This document shows positions 30,622 through 38,250 of a stretch of DNA of 40,141 bases, piece by piece (the stretch's first letter is position 1; every line of letters begins with the position of its first letter). Source of the DNA: Candidatus Tectomicrobia bacterium (lineage in GTDB: Bacteria; UBA8248); assembly GCA_016192135.1 (NCBI GenBank), contig JACPUR010000027.1, positions 1-40,141 on the forward strand. The letters run 5' to 3'. The notes below the pieces were generated by a model. It searched no databases, was not told where the DNA came from, and worked only from the letters and a program-made list of their open reading frames with translations. Position numbers and translations under genes: made by a program.

Positions 30622-30784
30622 GTCATTCCGAGGGAGCCTGCCCAGGCGGCTTGCCGCCTGGCGGTGGCGGGCACCGCCACCCAAAAAGAGGGCGATCGAA
30701 GAATCTGCTTCTTTCATTCGTCGAAGCAAAAAGCGGATTCTTCGCGGAGTTTACCCTGAGTGCAAACGAAGGGCTCGGAATGAC
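30622..30784. repeat. Composite GTCATTCCGAG repeat, 163 bp
   Basis: Ends GTCATTCCGAG / CTCGGAATGAC. It contains the hairpin insert GCCCAGGCGGC-TT-GCCGCCTGG, a further hairpin GGCGGTGGC-GGGCA-CCGCCAC, and AAAGAGGGCGATCGAAGAATCT. It is longer than the copy at 25689 because of the second hairpin and a TTTACCCTGAGTGCAAACGAAG segment in the right arm. Confidence 0.82.
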
Positions 30785-30809
30785 GGCATGCCGGCGCATC
30801 CTCCCTCAC

Positions 30810-30833
30810 CCCGCCCTCTCCCAAAGGGAGAGG
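30810..30833. repeat. CCCTCTCCC / GGGAGAGGG hairpin
   Basis: GCCCTCTCCC-AAA-GGGAGAGGG. Related purine/pyrimidine hairpins occur at 38251 and 38313. Confidence 0.7.
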
Positions 30834-30879
30834 GAGAGAAGCCGTCTTCATCCGCGGGGACGGCGCCACCCGATGCTCC

Positions 30880-30907
30880 GTAGGGGCGGTTCGCGAACCG
30901 CCCCTAC
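30880..30907. repeat. 28-bp palindrome, arm GGTT, centre CGCG
   Basis: Perfect copy, identical to that at 3588. Confidence 0.9.
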
Positions 30908-30937
30908 GAAATCCGGCATTCAACCGCATCTGTCCCC

Positions 30938-31372
30938 CTACCTCCCCGCCTCCTGGAGGATCTCGACGAGGATGCCGTCCGGGTCGCGGAAGTAGGCCAC
31001 CTTGCGCCCGGTGGGGGTGGTCACCGGGTCGCAGGTGAAGGCGAGGCCCTCCGCCTTGAGCCGGCGGAAGACCTCCTCCGTGTCCTTCACCGTGAAGCAG
31101 AAGTGGGTGAGGCCCCGGTCGTTCACCCTGTGGCCCCGGGCCTTGTCCTCCCCGGCCGGGCGCTCGAACTGCATCAGTTCCAGGATGTCCCCCCCGACCT
31201 TCAGGTGGACGATGCGGAAGCGCGCCCCCTGGAGCTCGAGGAGCCGGTCGATCATCGGGCCTTCAAAATACGTGTCCTGCACCTTCTCCATGCCCAGCAC
31301 CCCCTGGTAGAGGGCCAGGGAGCGCTCCATGTCCCGGACGCAGATACAGGCGTGGTGGATGTTCTCGATCAC
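30938..31372 (-). CDS. VOC-family protein (glyoxalase I / epimerase-like)
   Basis: 144 aa single VOC unit. Motifs: IHHACICVRDMERSLALYQGVLGM at the N-terminus and GLTHFCFTVKDTEEVFRRL with KVAYFRDPDGILVEILQ at the end. Likely metal ligands are His7 (IHHACI), His in LTHFCF and Glu in LVEILQ. The layout resembles methylmalonyl-CoA epimerase and glyoxalase I. Start GTG at 31372, with GAGGAGG 6 nt upstream. Upstream lies a 700-nt non-coding region. It is separate from the VOC enzyme at 1952 and only distantly similar to it. Confidence 0.87.
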   Translation of the reverse strand: MIENIHHACICVRDMERSLALYQGVLGMEKVQDTYFEGPMIDRLLELQGARFRIVHLKVGGDILELMQFERPAGEDKARGHRVNDRGLTHFCFTVKDTEEVFRRLKAEGLAFTCDPVTTPTGRKVAYFRDPDGILVEILQEAGR

Positions 31373-31705
31373 GGGCCGCCTCCTCGCGAGGTTTTTTTAG
31401 AGGAACTGCCGGCAACTATGCGGAATTGGCCGCAACTGTGCGAACGGGCGCGGGAATATATGGTCCTCCCGGAAAAGCGGCCCCCGGCGCCGCCGGGCCA
31501 GCCGCCTCGGCATTGGAGGCCGCGATTTCCTGGCATCCCCCGGAACCCGCCTTGCGGCTTCCGCTTCGGCAACATTTTTTGCCTCGAATATCGGTGAATT
31601 TCCTTCGTTCAGGGGCGTTTTTAGAACTTTTCGGCCGCCTTGTTCCGCCCGGCGCGGCGGCCCCGTTCCTTCTCCGGACCGGGCCTCCCCGAATTTTTGG
31701 GCTGG

Positions 31706-31725
31706 AATATCGTGAAATATCGTGA
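31706..31725. repeat. Tandem AATATCGTGA x2
   Basis: Two perfect head-to-tail 10-mers; a related AATATCGGTGA lies at 31587-31597. Confidence 0.8.
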
Positions 31726-31850
31726 ACAGCTCCCCGTGGCGGCTTTCCTCCGAAAAGCCGGGCGCGGCGGCCCCGCCGGGAATATAAGCCCAGGGGCGCC
31801 GGGGCCACTTACCCCAATTTCGCGCACCTTCGTGCACAGATAAAAAAGAT

Positions 31851-31928
31851 GTCATTCCGAGCGCCGCAGGCGCGAGGAATCTTCGTCAGCGGCCACGTTC
31901 CTAGATTCCTCGCTGCGCTCGGAATGAC
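31851..31928. repeat. GTCATTCCGAG inverted repeat, 78 bp
   Basis: GTCATTCCGAGCGCCGCAGG through CTCGGAATGAC, with GAGGAATCT and AGATTCCTC as the inner arms. The simple form without the nested hairpin, like the one at 7170. Confidence 0.85.
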
Positions 31929-31947
31929 AACGGGGCCTTCCGCCTCC

Positions 31948-31977
31948 GTAGGGGCGGCCCCCCGTGGCCGCCCCGCA
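31948..31977. repeat. GTAGGGGC palindrome, arm GGCC, centre CCCCGT
   Basis: GTAGGGGC-GGCC-CCCCGT-GGCC-GCCCC, then GCA replacing TAC. A GC-rich palindrome, CCCCGCGCGGC paired with GCCGCGCGGGG, follows at 32007-32030. Confidence 0.82.
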
Positions 31978-32068
31978 ACGGACGGGGCAGGCATCGAATT
32001 AGGGACCCCCGCGCGGCGTGCCGCGCGGGGCGGGGGGGCCTGCCCCTGCGGAATTTTCACCGTCCGTT

Positions 32069-32806
32069 TCAGCCCCCGAACAGCCGGGCCGCGGTGCCCC
32101 CCAGGATATTCGCCTCGTCCTCCTTCGGGAGCCCCAGCCCCCGCACGTGGGCGGCGACGGCCCCGGGCTCCTGCTCGGGCCACCAGGAGCCCATCACCAT
32201 CCGGTCCGCCCCGGCCTCCTCCACGGCGCGGCGAATCCAGCTCGAGGGCGCCACGCCCACCTCGATGACCAGGTTCGGGCACTCCCTGAGCGCCGCCAGG
32301 TAGTCCGGCCAGAAGGCCCAGGTCCAGCACCGGCTCATGAGGACGGGCCGGTCCGGCAGGGCGTCCGCCACGATGCAGTCGCTGTAGACGGCGCCTCCCA
32401 CGGTGGGTAGGTGGCCCTCGTGCTCGATGGAGAAGAGCATCCCGCGCGCCCGGCACCTCTCCGCGATGGGGACGTAGAAGCGCTCGATGAGGCCCGTCCC
32501 CGGAGTGAAGCCCCAGGAGGTGAAGATGCGGACGCCGCGCAGGCCCAGGTCCGCGATGCGCTCCGTCTCCTCGGGCCCGTCGTAGTGGTTGAGGGTCCCC
32601 CAGCCGCACAGCCGGTCCGGGGCGGCCTTGCAGGCCGAGGCCACGCGCTCGTTCGCCTCCCGCCACCTGAAATGCTGAACCGCCTCGAAGGGCATGAGGG
32701 CCGCGCGGTCCACCCCCGCCTTGTCCATCGCCCTGAGGATTTCCTCCGCCTCCCTGCCCTGCGGGAGGTGCGGGTGGCGCAGGCAGACCGCCGTGTCGAA
32801 GATCAC
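32069..32806 (-). CDS. Amidohydrolase-related protein lacking metal ligands
   Basis: 245 aa TIM-barrel protein of the amidohydrolase_2 type, collinear with its upstream neighbour: AEEILRAMDKAGVDRAALMPF vs AEDVLRSMDEAGVDRSILIDL. Yet the N-terminal His-x-His is absent (IFDTAVCL where the partner has IDHHAHIN), and the late Asp is Trp (MGSWWPEQ where the partner has YGSDNPTS). So it probably cannot bind the usual metals. Start GTG at 32806 overlaps the stop of the active paralogue by 4 nt (GTGA), with GAGGGGAAGG upstream. It could be a structural or regulatory partner subunit, or have a changed chemistry. Confidence 0.82.
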   Translation of the reverse strand: MIFDTAVCLRHPHLPQGREAEEILRAMDKAGVDRAALMPFEAVQHFRWREANERVASACKAAPDRLCGWGTLNHYDGPEETERIADLGLRGVRIFTSWGFTPGTGLIERFYVPIAERCRARGMLFSIEHEGHLPTVGGAVYSDCIVADALPDRPVLMSRCWTWAFWPDYLAALRECPNLVIEVGVAPSSWIRRAVEEAGADRMVMGSWWPEQEPGAVAAHVRGLGLPKEDEANILGGTAARLFGG

Positions 32807-33561
32807 GCCTTCCCCTCCAGGCCGAGCAGGCGGAGGATGTTGCCGCCCAGGATTTGGTCCTTCTCCCCGCGGCCGATCTCCAGGGACTCGACCAGGGCCT
32901 TGCAGGCGATGGGATGGCTCGTCGGGTTGTCCGAGCCGTAGAGGATCCTTCCCGCCCCCACCGCCGCGAGGGCGTTGCGCAGCGGCCCCCCGTGGTTCAT
33001 CGAGGTGTCGATCCAGATGTTCGGGTATTTCTTCGCCACGTAGCAGGCGTCGGCGAACATGGCGTGGCCGATGTGGCCCAGGATGATGTCCACGTCCGGG
33101 AAGTCGCGCGCCAGGTCCGCGAAGAGGATGGGCCCGCTGTGGGGGGCGTGGCCCGCGTGGATGAAGATGGGCACCTGGTGCTCCCGGCACTTCTCCATGA
33201 CCGGGTAGACGTACTCCCGGCTGTTCGCCGGGTGGCAGTCCGAGACGGGGTGGAGCTTGAGCCCGAGGTGGCCCATCCCGGTCAGCGCCTCGTCCACGTG
33301 GCGCAGGCACGCCTCGACCCCGAGCATGGGCGGGTGGAGGTAGGCGAAGCACATGAAGCGGTCGGGGCGCCTCGCCGCGATCTCGGCCGCCTCGGCGTTC
33401 CCCGCGCGGTAGTCCCCGCCGTAGAGGGCGGAGAGGTCGATGAGGATGCTCCGGTCCACCCCGGCCTCGTCCATGCTGCGGAGCACGTCCTCGGCGCCGG
33501 TCTTGTGGCGGTGGCCGTAGTTCAGGTTGATGTGGGCATGGTGGTCGATGACGGGCGGCAT
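32803..33561 (-). CDS. Amidohydrolase_2-family metal hydrolase
   Basis: 252 aa metal-dependent hydrolase or decarboxylase of the PF04909 type. Ligands: IDHHAHINL (HxH) at residues 5-13, His in LKLHPVSD, IFIHAGHAP, His in LGHIGHAM and Asp in YGSDNPTSHP. The family includes ACMS decarboxylase-like and lactone hydrolases acting on aromatic or dicarboxylate intermediates. Its stop overlaps the start of the degenerate paralogue, so both are made from one message. On the minus strand 338 nt divergent from the DUF6282-like hydrolase; a TATAGT (33623-33628, minus) could be its -10. Confidence 0.88.
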   Translation of the reverse strand: MPPVIDHHAHINLNYGHRHKTGAEDVLRSMDEAGVDRSILIDLSALYGGDYRAGNAEAAEIAARRPDRFMCFAYLHPPMLGVEACLRHVDEALTGMGHLGLKLHPVSDCHPANSREYVYPVMEKCREHQVPIFIHAGHAPHSGPILFADLARDFPDVDIILGHIGHAMFADACYVAKKYPNIWIDTSMNHGGPLRNALAAVGAGRILYGSDNPTSHPIACKALVESLEIGRGEKDQILGGNILRLLGLEGKA

Positions 33562-33899
33562 GCGGTCTCCCGGGCGCGCCTCGCGCCGTGGATGAGGACC
33601 AGTCTGACAAGCGGGCGGGAATACTATAGCGGCTGGAGGGGTTGGGGGGGAAGGAAGGCGCGATTATGTTGGCGCCCACCGGAGCAGGCAGGGAGACCTG
33701 CCCCCACGCCCCTCGGGCCGATTGAGGACGCCGGGGAGTATTGTAGGGGCGGTTCGCGAACCGCCCCTACGGGAAAGACCATCCCGGAAGATGGCCATTT
33801 CTCTCTTTGGGCCTCCGCGATATGGATTCGCCCGCCGTTGCCCCGCGCCCTCCCTTGGGCTAGCCTGTGGCGTCCCGTCGCCATCCGTGGAGAGACTTC
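33562..33899. other. 338-nt divergent intergenic region
   Basis: Separates the minus-strand amidohydrolases from the plus-strand DUF6282-like gene. It holds a GTAGGGGC palindrome (33743-33770), an imperfect CAGGCAGG/CCTGCC hairpin near 33689, a minus-strand TATAGT at 33623-33628 and a weak plus-strand TTGCCC-17 nt-TAGCCT at 33838-33866. No gene is seen. Confidence 0.6.
33743..33770. repeat. 28-bp palindrome, arm GGTT, centre CGCG
   Basis: Perfect copy, identical to those at 3588 and 30880. Confidence 0.9.
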
Positions 33900-34928
33900 A
33901 TGCGCGAGGACCTGCGGCTGCTCCAGGGCGCCATCGACACCCACATCCACGCCTCCCCCAGCCTCTTCCCCCGGCTGGTGGATAACATCGAGTGCGCCCA
34001 GGGGGCGGCCGCGGCGGGGATGCGGGCGGTGACCTTCAAGTTCCACCACGGGGACACCTCGGGGCGGGCGCCCCTCGTCCGCCGGGCGGCGGGGGACGCC
34101 ATCGAGGTGTACGGCGGGGTGACGTTGAACCAGGCCGTGGGAGGCCTCAACCCCTTCGCCGTGGACACCGCCATCCGCCTCGGCGCGAAGATGGTGTGGA
34201 TGCCCACCCTGAGCGCGCTGAACCACCTGAAGAAGGTGGGCTCCCCCCACCTCCCCGGCATGAAGCAGACGGGAGGCGCCGCGCTCGGCGAGAAGGGCAT
34301 CACCATCTTCACCGACGAGAAGCGCCGCAAGGTGCGGCCCGAGGTGCGCACCATCTGCAAGCTCGTGGCCCAAGCCGGCATCTGCCTCAGCACCGGCCAC
34401 CTGGACGCGGGCGAGGTGCGGGCCCTGATAGAAACCGCGCGCGGGGAAGGAGTGGAGCGCATCATCGTCCAGCACCCCGAGTACATCACCGACGCCACCA
34501 TCGAGGAGCAGGTCGAGTTCGCGCGGATGGGGGCGCTCATCGAGCACTTGGCCATCTTCTGCTTCACCCATTGGGGGGGCTACCCGACCCGAAAGGGCGC
34601 GCCCCCCATCTCGGCGCGCGAGCAGGCGAAGATGGTCCGCGCCGTGGGGGCCGAGCACACCATCCTCTCGACCGACCTGGGGCAGCTCCACAACCCGCCC
34701 CCCTGGGAGGGGATGCGGGTCTTCATCCAGCTCATGCTCGACCACGGCATCACCGCGGACGAGATCGGCATCATGGTGAAGCGCAACCCCGCCTACGCGC
34801 TGGGGCTTCCCGGCTCCTCCCGGCCGAAGGCCGCCCCCAGGCTGAGGAGCGTCCCCAAGCCGAAGGGCCTCCCCAGGCGCCTCGCCCGGCCGGCGCGGAA
34901 GGCCGCCCAGGCGGACGGGCGCAACTAA
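33900..34928 (+). CDS. DUF6282-like amidohydrolase-superfamily protein
   Basis: 342 aa. Metal-hydrolase-like barrel: AIDTHIHASPS near the N-terminus gives HxH, FKFHHGDTSG and STGHLDAGEV give further His, QHPEYITDATIEEQ another, and ILSTDLGQLHNPP the late Asp. This pattern fits the DUF6282 family of unknown activity. ATG at 33900 is chosen because GGAGAGA precedes it; the frame is open to 33867. The last ~40 residues are Lys/Arg/Pro-rich (RPKAAPRLRSVPKPKG...) and unusual for the family, perhaps a flexible basic tail. The cyclase gene starts 10 nt downstream. Confidence 0.8.
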   Translation: MREDLRLLQGAIDTHIHASPSLFPRLVDNIECAQGAAAAGMRAVTFKFHHGDTSGRAPLVRRAAGDAIEVYGGVTLNQAVGGLNPFAVDTAIRLGAKMVWMPTLSALNHLKKVGSPHLPGMKQTGGAALGEKGITIFTDEKRRKVRPEVRTICKLVAQAGICLSTGHLDAGEVRALIETARGEGVERIIVQHPEYITDATIEEQVEFARMGALIEHLAIFCFTHWGGYPTRKGAPPISAREQAKMVRAVGAEHTILSTDLGQLHNPPPWEGMRVFIQLMLDHGITADEIGIMVKRNPAYALGLPGSSRPKAAPRLRSVPKPKGLPRRLARPARKAAQADGRN

Positions 34929-34938
34929 GAGGGGCTCC

Positions 34939-36609
34939 ATGTCCTGGCTGAGCGCCAGCCTCCAGCGCAAGCTCCTGCTCCTGGTCCTCGTGCTCCTGGG
35001 GCTCGGGTTCGGCGTCTCCGCCCTCATCACCATCGAGACGGAGCGCCGCCTCCTGCTCGCGCAGACGAGCGAGCGCGCCTCCATCATCGCCTCGACCATC
35101 CACAAGAGCATCCGCAGCAGCATGCTGGGGGGCCGGCCCGACATCGCGCGCTCCCTCCTCGACGAGCTCAAGCGCACCGACGGGGTGAAGGCCCTCCAGG
35201 TCTTCCGCAACGACGGCACCGAGGCCTTCACCGACCTCCGCACGCTGGAGAAGGTGAGCGAGAAGCAGGCCCCCCTGGATCCCCGCGCGGTCCGCAGCAT
35301 CCGCCGCCAGGCCGCCCAGATGCAGAAGATGGACTCCATGGGCCAGGACGCCCACTTCAAGGATGCGCTCGCCTCCGCCCGGGAGACTTCCTGGATGGAG
35401 AGCACCCGCGAGCCGGGCGGCGGGACGGCCCGCATCCTCACCTTCCTCAAGCCCCTGGAGAACGAGGAGAACTGCCAGGTCTGCCACGAGGCCGACTCCA
35501 AGGTGCGGGGCATGGTGCTGGTCTCGACCGACGTGAGCGAGATCATCGCCAAGGTGGCCATCCTGCGGAACCGCCAGATCGCCATCGCCCTCGCCACTCT
35601 CCTCGCGGTGGCCTTCGCCCTCCTGTTCTTCCTGCGGCGCACCGTCGTCCGGCCCCTCCAGGACCTCGAGGCCTGCGCCGGCCTGATCGGGCAGGGCCAG
35701 TTCGACGTCTGCGAGCCCCACACCGGTCCGGACGAGATCGGCCGCCTGGGCACGAGCTTCCGGAAGATGGCCGCCTCTCTCAGCCGGGCCTACAGCGACC
35801 TCCAGGGCAAGAACGCCGAACTCGAGCGCACCCTCGGGGAGCTCCAGGAGAGCCGCCAGAAGGTGCAGCTCCTCGAGGCGGTGAAGGACCAGCTCTCCAA
35901 GTTCGTCCCCGAGTCCGTCCAGCGCCTGCTGGAAGAGAACCCCGAGGCCGACTCCCTCGCCCAGCAGGAGAAGGACATCACCATCGTCTTCCTCGACCTC
36001 GAGGGCTACACCCGGATGAGCGAGATGTTCCCGCAGCCGGTGGTGAACGAGATCCTGCAGAAGTATTTTTCCGCCTACCTGGAGATCGTCGGGGAGTACA
36101 AGGGGGAGATCAACGAGACGGCCGGGGACGGCCTCATGCTCATCTTCCAGGACGACGATCCCATCGCGCACGCCGCCAACGCCATCGAGGCGTCCATCAA
36201 GATCCGGGCCAAGACCCTCCAGATCAACGCCGCGAGGCCCAAGGGCCACCCGGAGGTCTACGCCAACATCGGGATCAACTCGGGGGTGTGCTCGGTGGGG
36301 GCCAACAAGTTCGAGGCGGCGGGCGGCCACTCCCGCTGGACCTTCACCGCGCTCGGGCCCGTCACCAACCACTCGGCCCGCATCGGCAAGGTGGCCACCC
36401 GGGGCCGCATCATGATCGGCCCCGAGACGGCCCGCCGCGTCCAGGACCGCTACGCCCTCGTGGACATGGGCCACCATAGCCTCAAGAACGTCCCCGAGCC
36501 CATGCTCATCTGTCAGGTCATCCCGACCGGAGTGATCTATCCCGTCGGGAGCTTCGACCCGGTGGACGCGGTGGACGGCACCAAGGCGCGGGCCGCGGCG
36601 ACGGCGTGA
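34939..36609 (+). CDS. Periplasmic heme-sensor class III nucleotide cyclase
   Basis: 556 aa membrane receptor. TM1 at about 11-31; periplasmic sensor 32-210 with one c-type heme motif CQVCH (179-183) in a NEENCQVCHEADSKVRGM context; TM2 at about 214-234; HAMP to ~290; coiled coil 285-335 (KNAELERTLGELQESRQKVQ); cyclase domain ~345-520. Metal-binding Asp353 (FLDLEGYTR) and Asp397 (ETAGDGLMLIF), and transition-state Asn477 and Arg481 (TNHSARIG), are present. The purine-selecting position before AGD is Glu393, as in guanylate cyclases, rather than the Lys of adenylate cyclases. So GTP use is possible (inference). ATG 34939 follows GAGGGG. Probably senses redox state, NO, CO or O2 through the heme. 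Confidence 0.88.
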   Translation: MSWLSASLQRKLLLLVLVLLGLGFGVSALITIETERRLLLAQTSERASIIASTIHKSIRSSMLGGRPDIARSLLDELKRTDGVKALQVFRNDGTEAFTDLRTLEKVSEKQAPLDPRAVRSIRRQAAQMQKMDSMGQDAHFKDALASARETSWMESTREPGGGTARILTFLKPLENEENCQVCHEADSKVRGMVLVSTDVSEIIAKVAILRNRQIAIALATLLAVAFALLFFLRRTVVRPLQDLEACAGLIGQGQFDVCEPHTGPDEIGRLGTSFRKMAASLSRAYSDLQGKNAELERTLGELQESRQKVQLLEAVKDQLSKFVPESVQRLLEENPEADSLAQQEKDITIVFLDLEGYTRMSEMFPQPVVNEILQKYFSAYLEIVGEYKGEINETAGDGLMLIFQDDDPIAHAANAIEASIKIRAKTLQINAARPKGHPEVYANIGINSGVCSVGANKFEAAGGHSRWTFTALGPVTNHSARIGKVATRGRIMIGPETARRVQDRYALVDMGHHSLKNVPEPMLICQVIPTGVIYPVGSFDPVDAVDGTKARAAATA

Positions 36610-36636
36610 GCACAACGTGATCGTTTCGGAAAAAAT

Positions 36637-36664
36637 GCAGGGGCGTATTGCCATACGCCCCGAC
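36637..36664. repeat. 28-bp palindrome, arm GTAT, centre TGCC
   Basis: GCAGGGGC-GTAT-TGCC-ATAC-GCCCC with GAC at the end. Related to the copy at 11488. Confidence 0.85.
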
Positions 36665-36688
36665 AAAATTCTTGGCCAAACGAAGCCT

Positions 36689-36818
36689 GTCATCCTGAGC
36701 GAAGCGAAGGATATCGGTTTGGCATTGAAATCTAAAAATCTACACCGAGATTCTTCGCTCGCCCTCTTTTCTGGGTCCCCAGGCGGCGAGCCGCCTGGGC
36801 GGGCTCGCTCAGAATGAC
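36689..36818. repeat. Composite repeat, inverted copy, GTCATCCTGAG type
   Basis: Ends GTCATCCTGAG / CTCAGAATGAC. The insert hairpin CCCAGGCGGC-GA-GCCGCCTGGG and CGCTCGCCCTCTTTTCTGGG lie on the right, so relative to 25689 the insert is reversed. The ends differ from the GTCATTCCGAG form by a few bases. Confidence 0.8.
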
Positions 36819-36844
36819 AGGCTTGGAGGCCTCTCGACTTCCCC

Positions 36845-38137
36845 CTACGTCTCCAGCCTTACCTTCGCCTCGTCCTTGAACCTCGCGAGCTGCTTCTCGA
36901 TGGCGGGGCCGTAGCTCTCGAACATCTCGATGGTGGTCTGCTTGCTCCCCTCGACCGCCGGCTGGTCGAAGGGGTTCACCCCGCGCAGCACCCCTCCGTA
37001 CACCGCCGCCCACTGCCACAGCGCCACGGTCCCCGCCACGTCCTCCGGAGTGACCGCGTCCAGGGTCAAGACCATGTGGGGCGTGCCCCGCCGCTCGGCC
37101 TCGGCCACGACGCCCGCGTGCTCGAGGTCGAGGAAGCCGCCCGCCGTGACTTTTTCGCTGACGGGCGGGTCGTCCTCGAACCGCCCCACGCGGACGGTGA
37201 GGCCCGCCATGCTGGGCCGCCCCCCGAAGTAGCGCTGGTTGGTGTGGTGCTGGCTCTCGGGCGCCTCGGCGCAGAGGACGGTCTGGCCCTTCCCCTCCTT
37301 GCAGTAGCTCTCGTGGACGAGCTGGACGATGAGCTCCCCGAGCCCGCCGAGCGCCTTGCCGTAGATGGGCAGGAAGAGCTCCGTGCAGCCCGCCAGCTCG
37401 GCCCGCCACAGCTCGAGGGCGAGGGTCTTGGCGATGTTTTGGGCGGAGGGGACGGTGGGCGCCATCTTTTCGTGTGCGGCGGCGAAGGCGGCGTCGAGGC
37501 GCCGGGCGTTCTCCGCGCTCCCTTCGACCAGGGCGAGAGGCAGGAGGGCGTTGTTCTGCCCGGCGGTGTAGCGCCCCCCCACCTCGTCGGGGTGGGGGAA
37601 GCGGTCGAGTTTCTTCTCCTTCACCAGGGAGGCCAGCTTGCTCGGGCCCGAGCTGATGACGGCGAGGGCGGGGAAGCCGCGCCGGGCCAGGATCTCCGTC
37701 TCCTGCACCACGTTCTCGGTGTTGCCGGACTTGCTGACCGGCACCACGAGGGTGTTCCGGGGCGAGAAGCCCCCCCGGCCCGAGAGGAGCTCCCCGAAGA
37801 GGCCGCTCGGGTCGGTGCCGTCCAGCAGGTGGAGCCTGCGGGGGGCCTTCCCCTCCGCGAGCGCGCGGTAGAGCGCCCACACGTTGCGGATGGAGCCGCC
37901 GTTCCCGACGACGACGACGTGCTCCTTCCCCTCCGCCAGGCCCAGCTTGGAGGCGATGCCCGCGAGGTCGGGCCGCTCCCGCGCGAAGGCCGGCAGCGCC
38001 TTCCCCCCCTGGTGGCGGGCGATGGCCGCCCCGCAGGCTTTCTCGTCGTCCAGGAGGAGCTGGCTGTGCCGCCACGCCTGGCCGGTCATGGCCTGGAGGG
38101 GAGTCTCCCAGCTTCGCGTGTAGAGGTGAAGCGACAT
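36845..38137 (-). CDS. pgi: Glucose-6-phosphate isomerase
   Basis: 430 aa; interconverts glucose-6-phosphate and fructose-6-phosphate. Two SIS domains: VVVVGNGGSIRNVWAL and VVPVSKSGNTENVVQETEIL in the first. Then GGRYTAGQNNALLPLAL (in place of the common GGRFSVLSAVGLLP), NIAKTLALELWRAEL and ESQHHTNQRYFGG in the second, and VNPFDQPAVEGSKQTT at the end, which carries the C-terminal catalytic Lys region. Shorter than E. coli Pgi and like the compact bacterial/archaeal-type form. A near-perfect AAGGAGGT lies 5-6 nt before ATG 38137, suggesting strong translation. The variant GGRY motif means substrate preference should be checked; bifunctional sugar isomerases share this fold. Confidence 0.88.
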   Translation of the reverse strand: MSLHLYTRSWETPLQAMTGQAWRHSQLLLDDEKACGAAIARHQGGKALPAFARERPDLAGIASKLGLAEGKEHVVVVGNGGSIRNVWALYRALAEGKAPRRLHLLDGTDPSGLFGELLSGRGGFSPRNTLVVPVSKSGNTENVVQETEILARRGFPALAVISSGPSKLASLVKEKKLDRFPHPDEVGGRYTAGQNNALLPLALVEGSAENARRLDAAFAAAHEKMAPTVPSAQNIAKTLALELWRAELAGCTELFLPIYGKALGGLGELIVQLVHESYCKEGKGQTVLCAEAPESQHHTNQRYFGGRPSMAGLTVRVGRFEDDPPVSEKVTAGGFLDLEHAGVVAEAERRGTPHMVLTLDAVTPEDVAGTVALWQWAAVYGGVLRGVNPFDQPAVEGSKQTTIEMFESYGPAIEKQLARFKDEAKVRLET

Positions 38138-38250
38138 GACAACCTCCTTCCGGGGGAACCCGTCCCGCTCCCTTTAGCTGAGCGTTCTAAATAGGTTGGT
38201 CACCGGCTGGATGTCCACCGGGAGAAAATGCCTCAGAGCGGCCCCGGCGC

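Larger units (their letters stand above)
30497..30937. other. 441-nt intergenic region of repeats
   Basis: No gene is seen. It contains a composite GTCATTCCGAG repeat (30622-30784), a CCCTCTCCC/GGGAGAGGG hairpin (30810-30833) and a GTAGGGGC palindrome (30880-30907). It lies between two minus-strand genes. Confidence 0.8.
31373..32068. other. 696-nt non-coding region with AT pits and repeats
   Basis: No convincing gene on either strand. 31390-31850 has GC-rich blocks (GGCGCGGCGGCCCCG appears twice) broken by AT-rich GAATAT words, including a tandem AATATCGTGA at 31706-31725 and a variant at 31587-31597. 31851-32030 holds a GTCATTCCGAG repeat and two palindromes. Open frames here lack coding bias and family motifs. 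Confidence 0.7.

Noticed and set aside
31416-31808. A minus-strand open frame of about 130 codons
   Set aside because: Arg/Gly/Ala/Pro-rich without conserved motifs, no ribosome site, and the region's repeated AT words and GC islands suit non-coding DNA.
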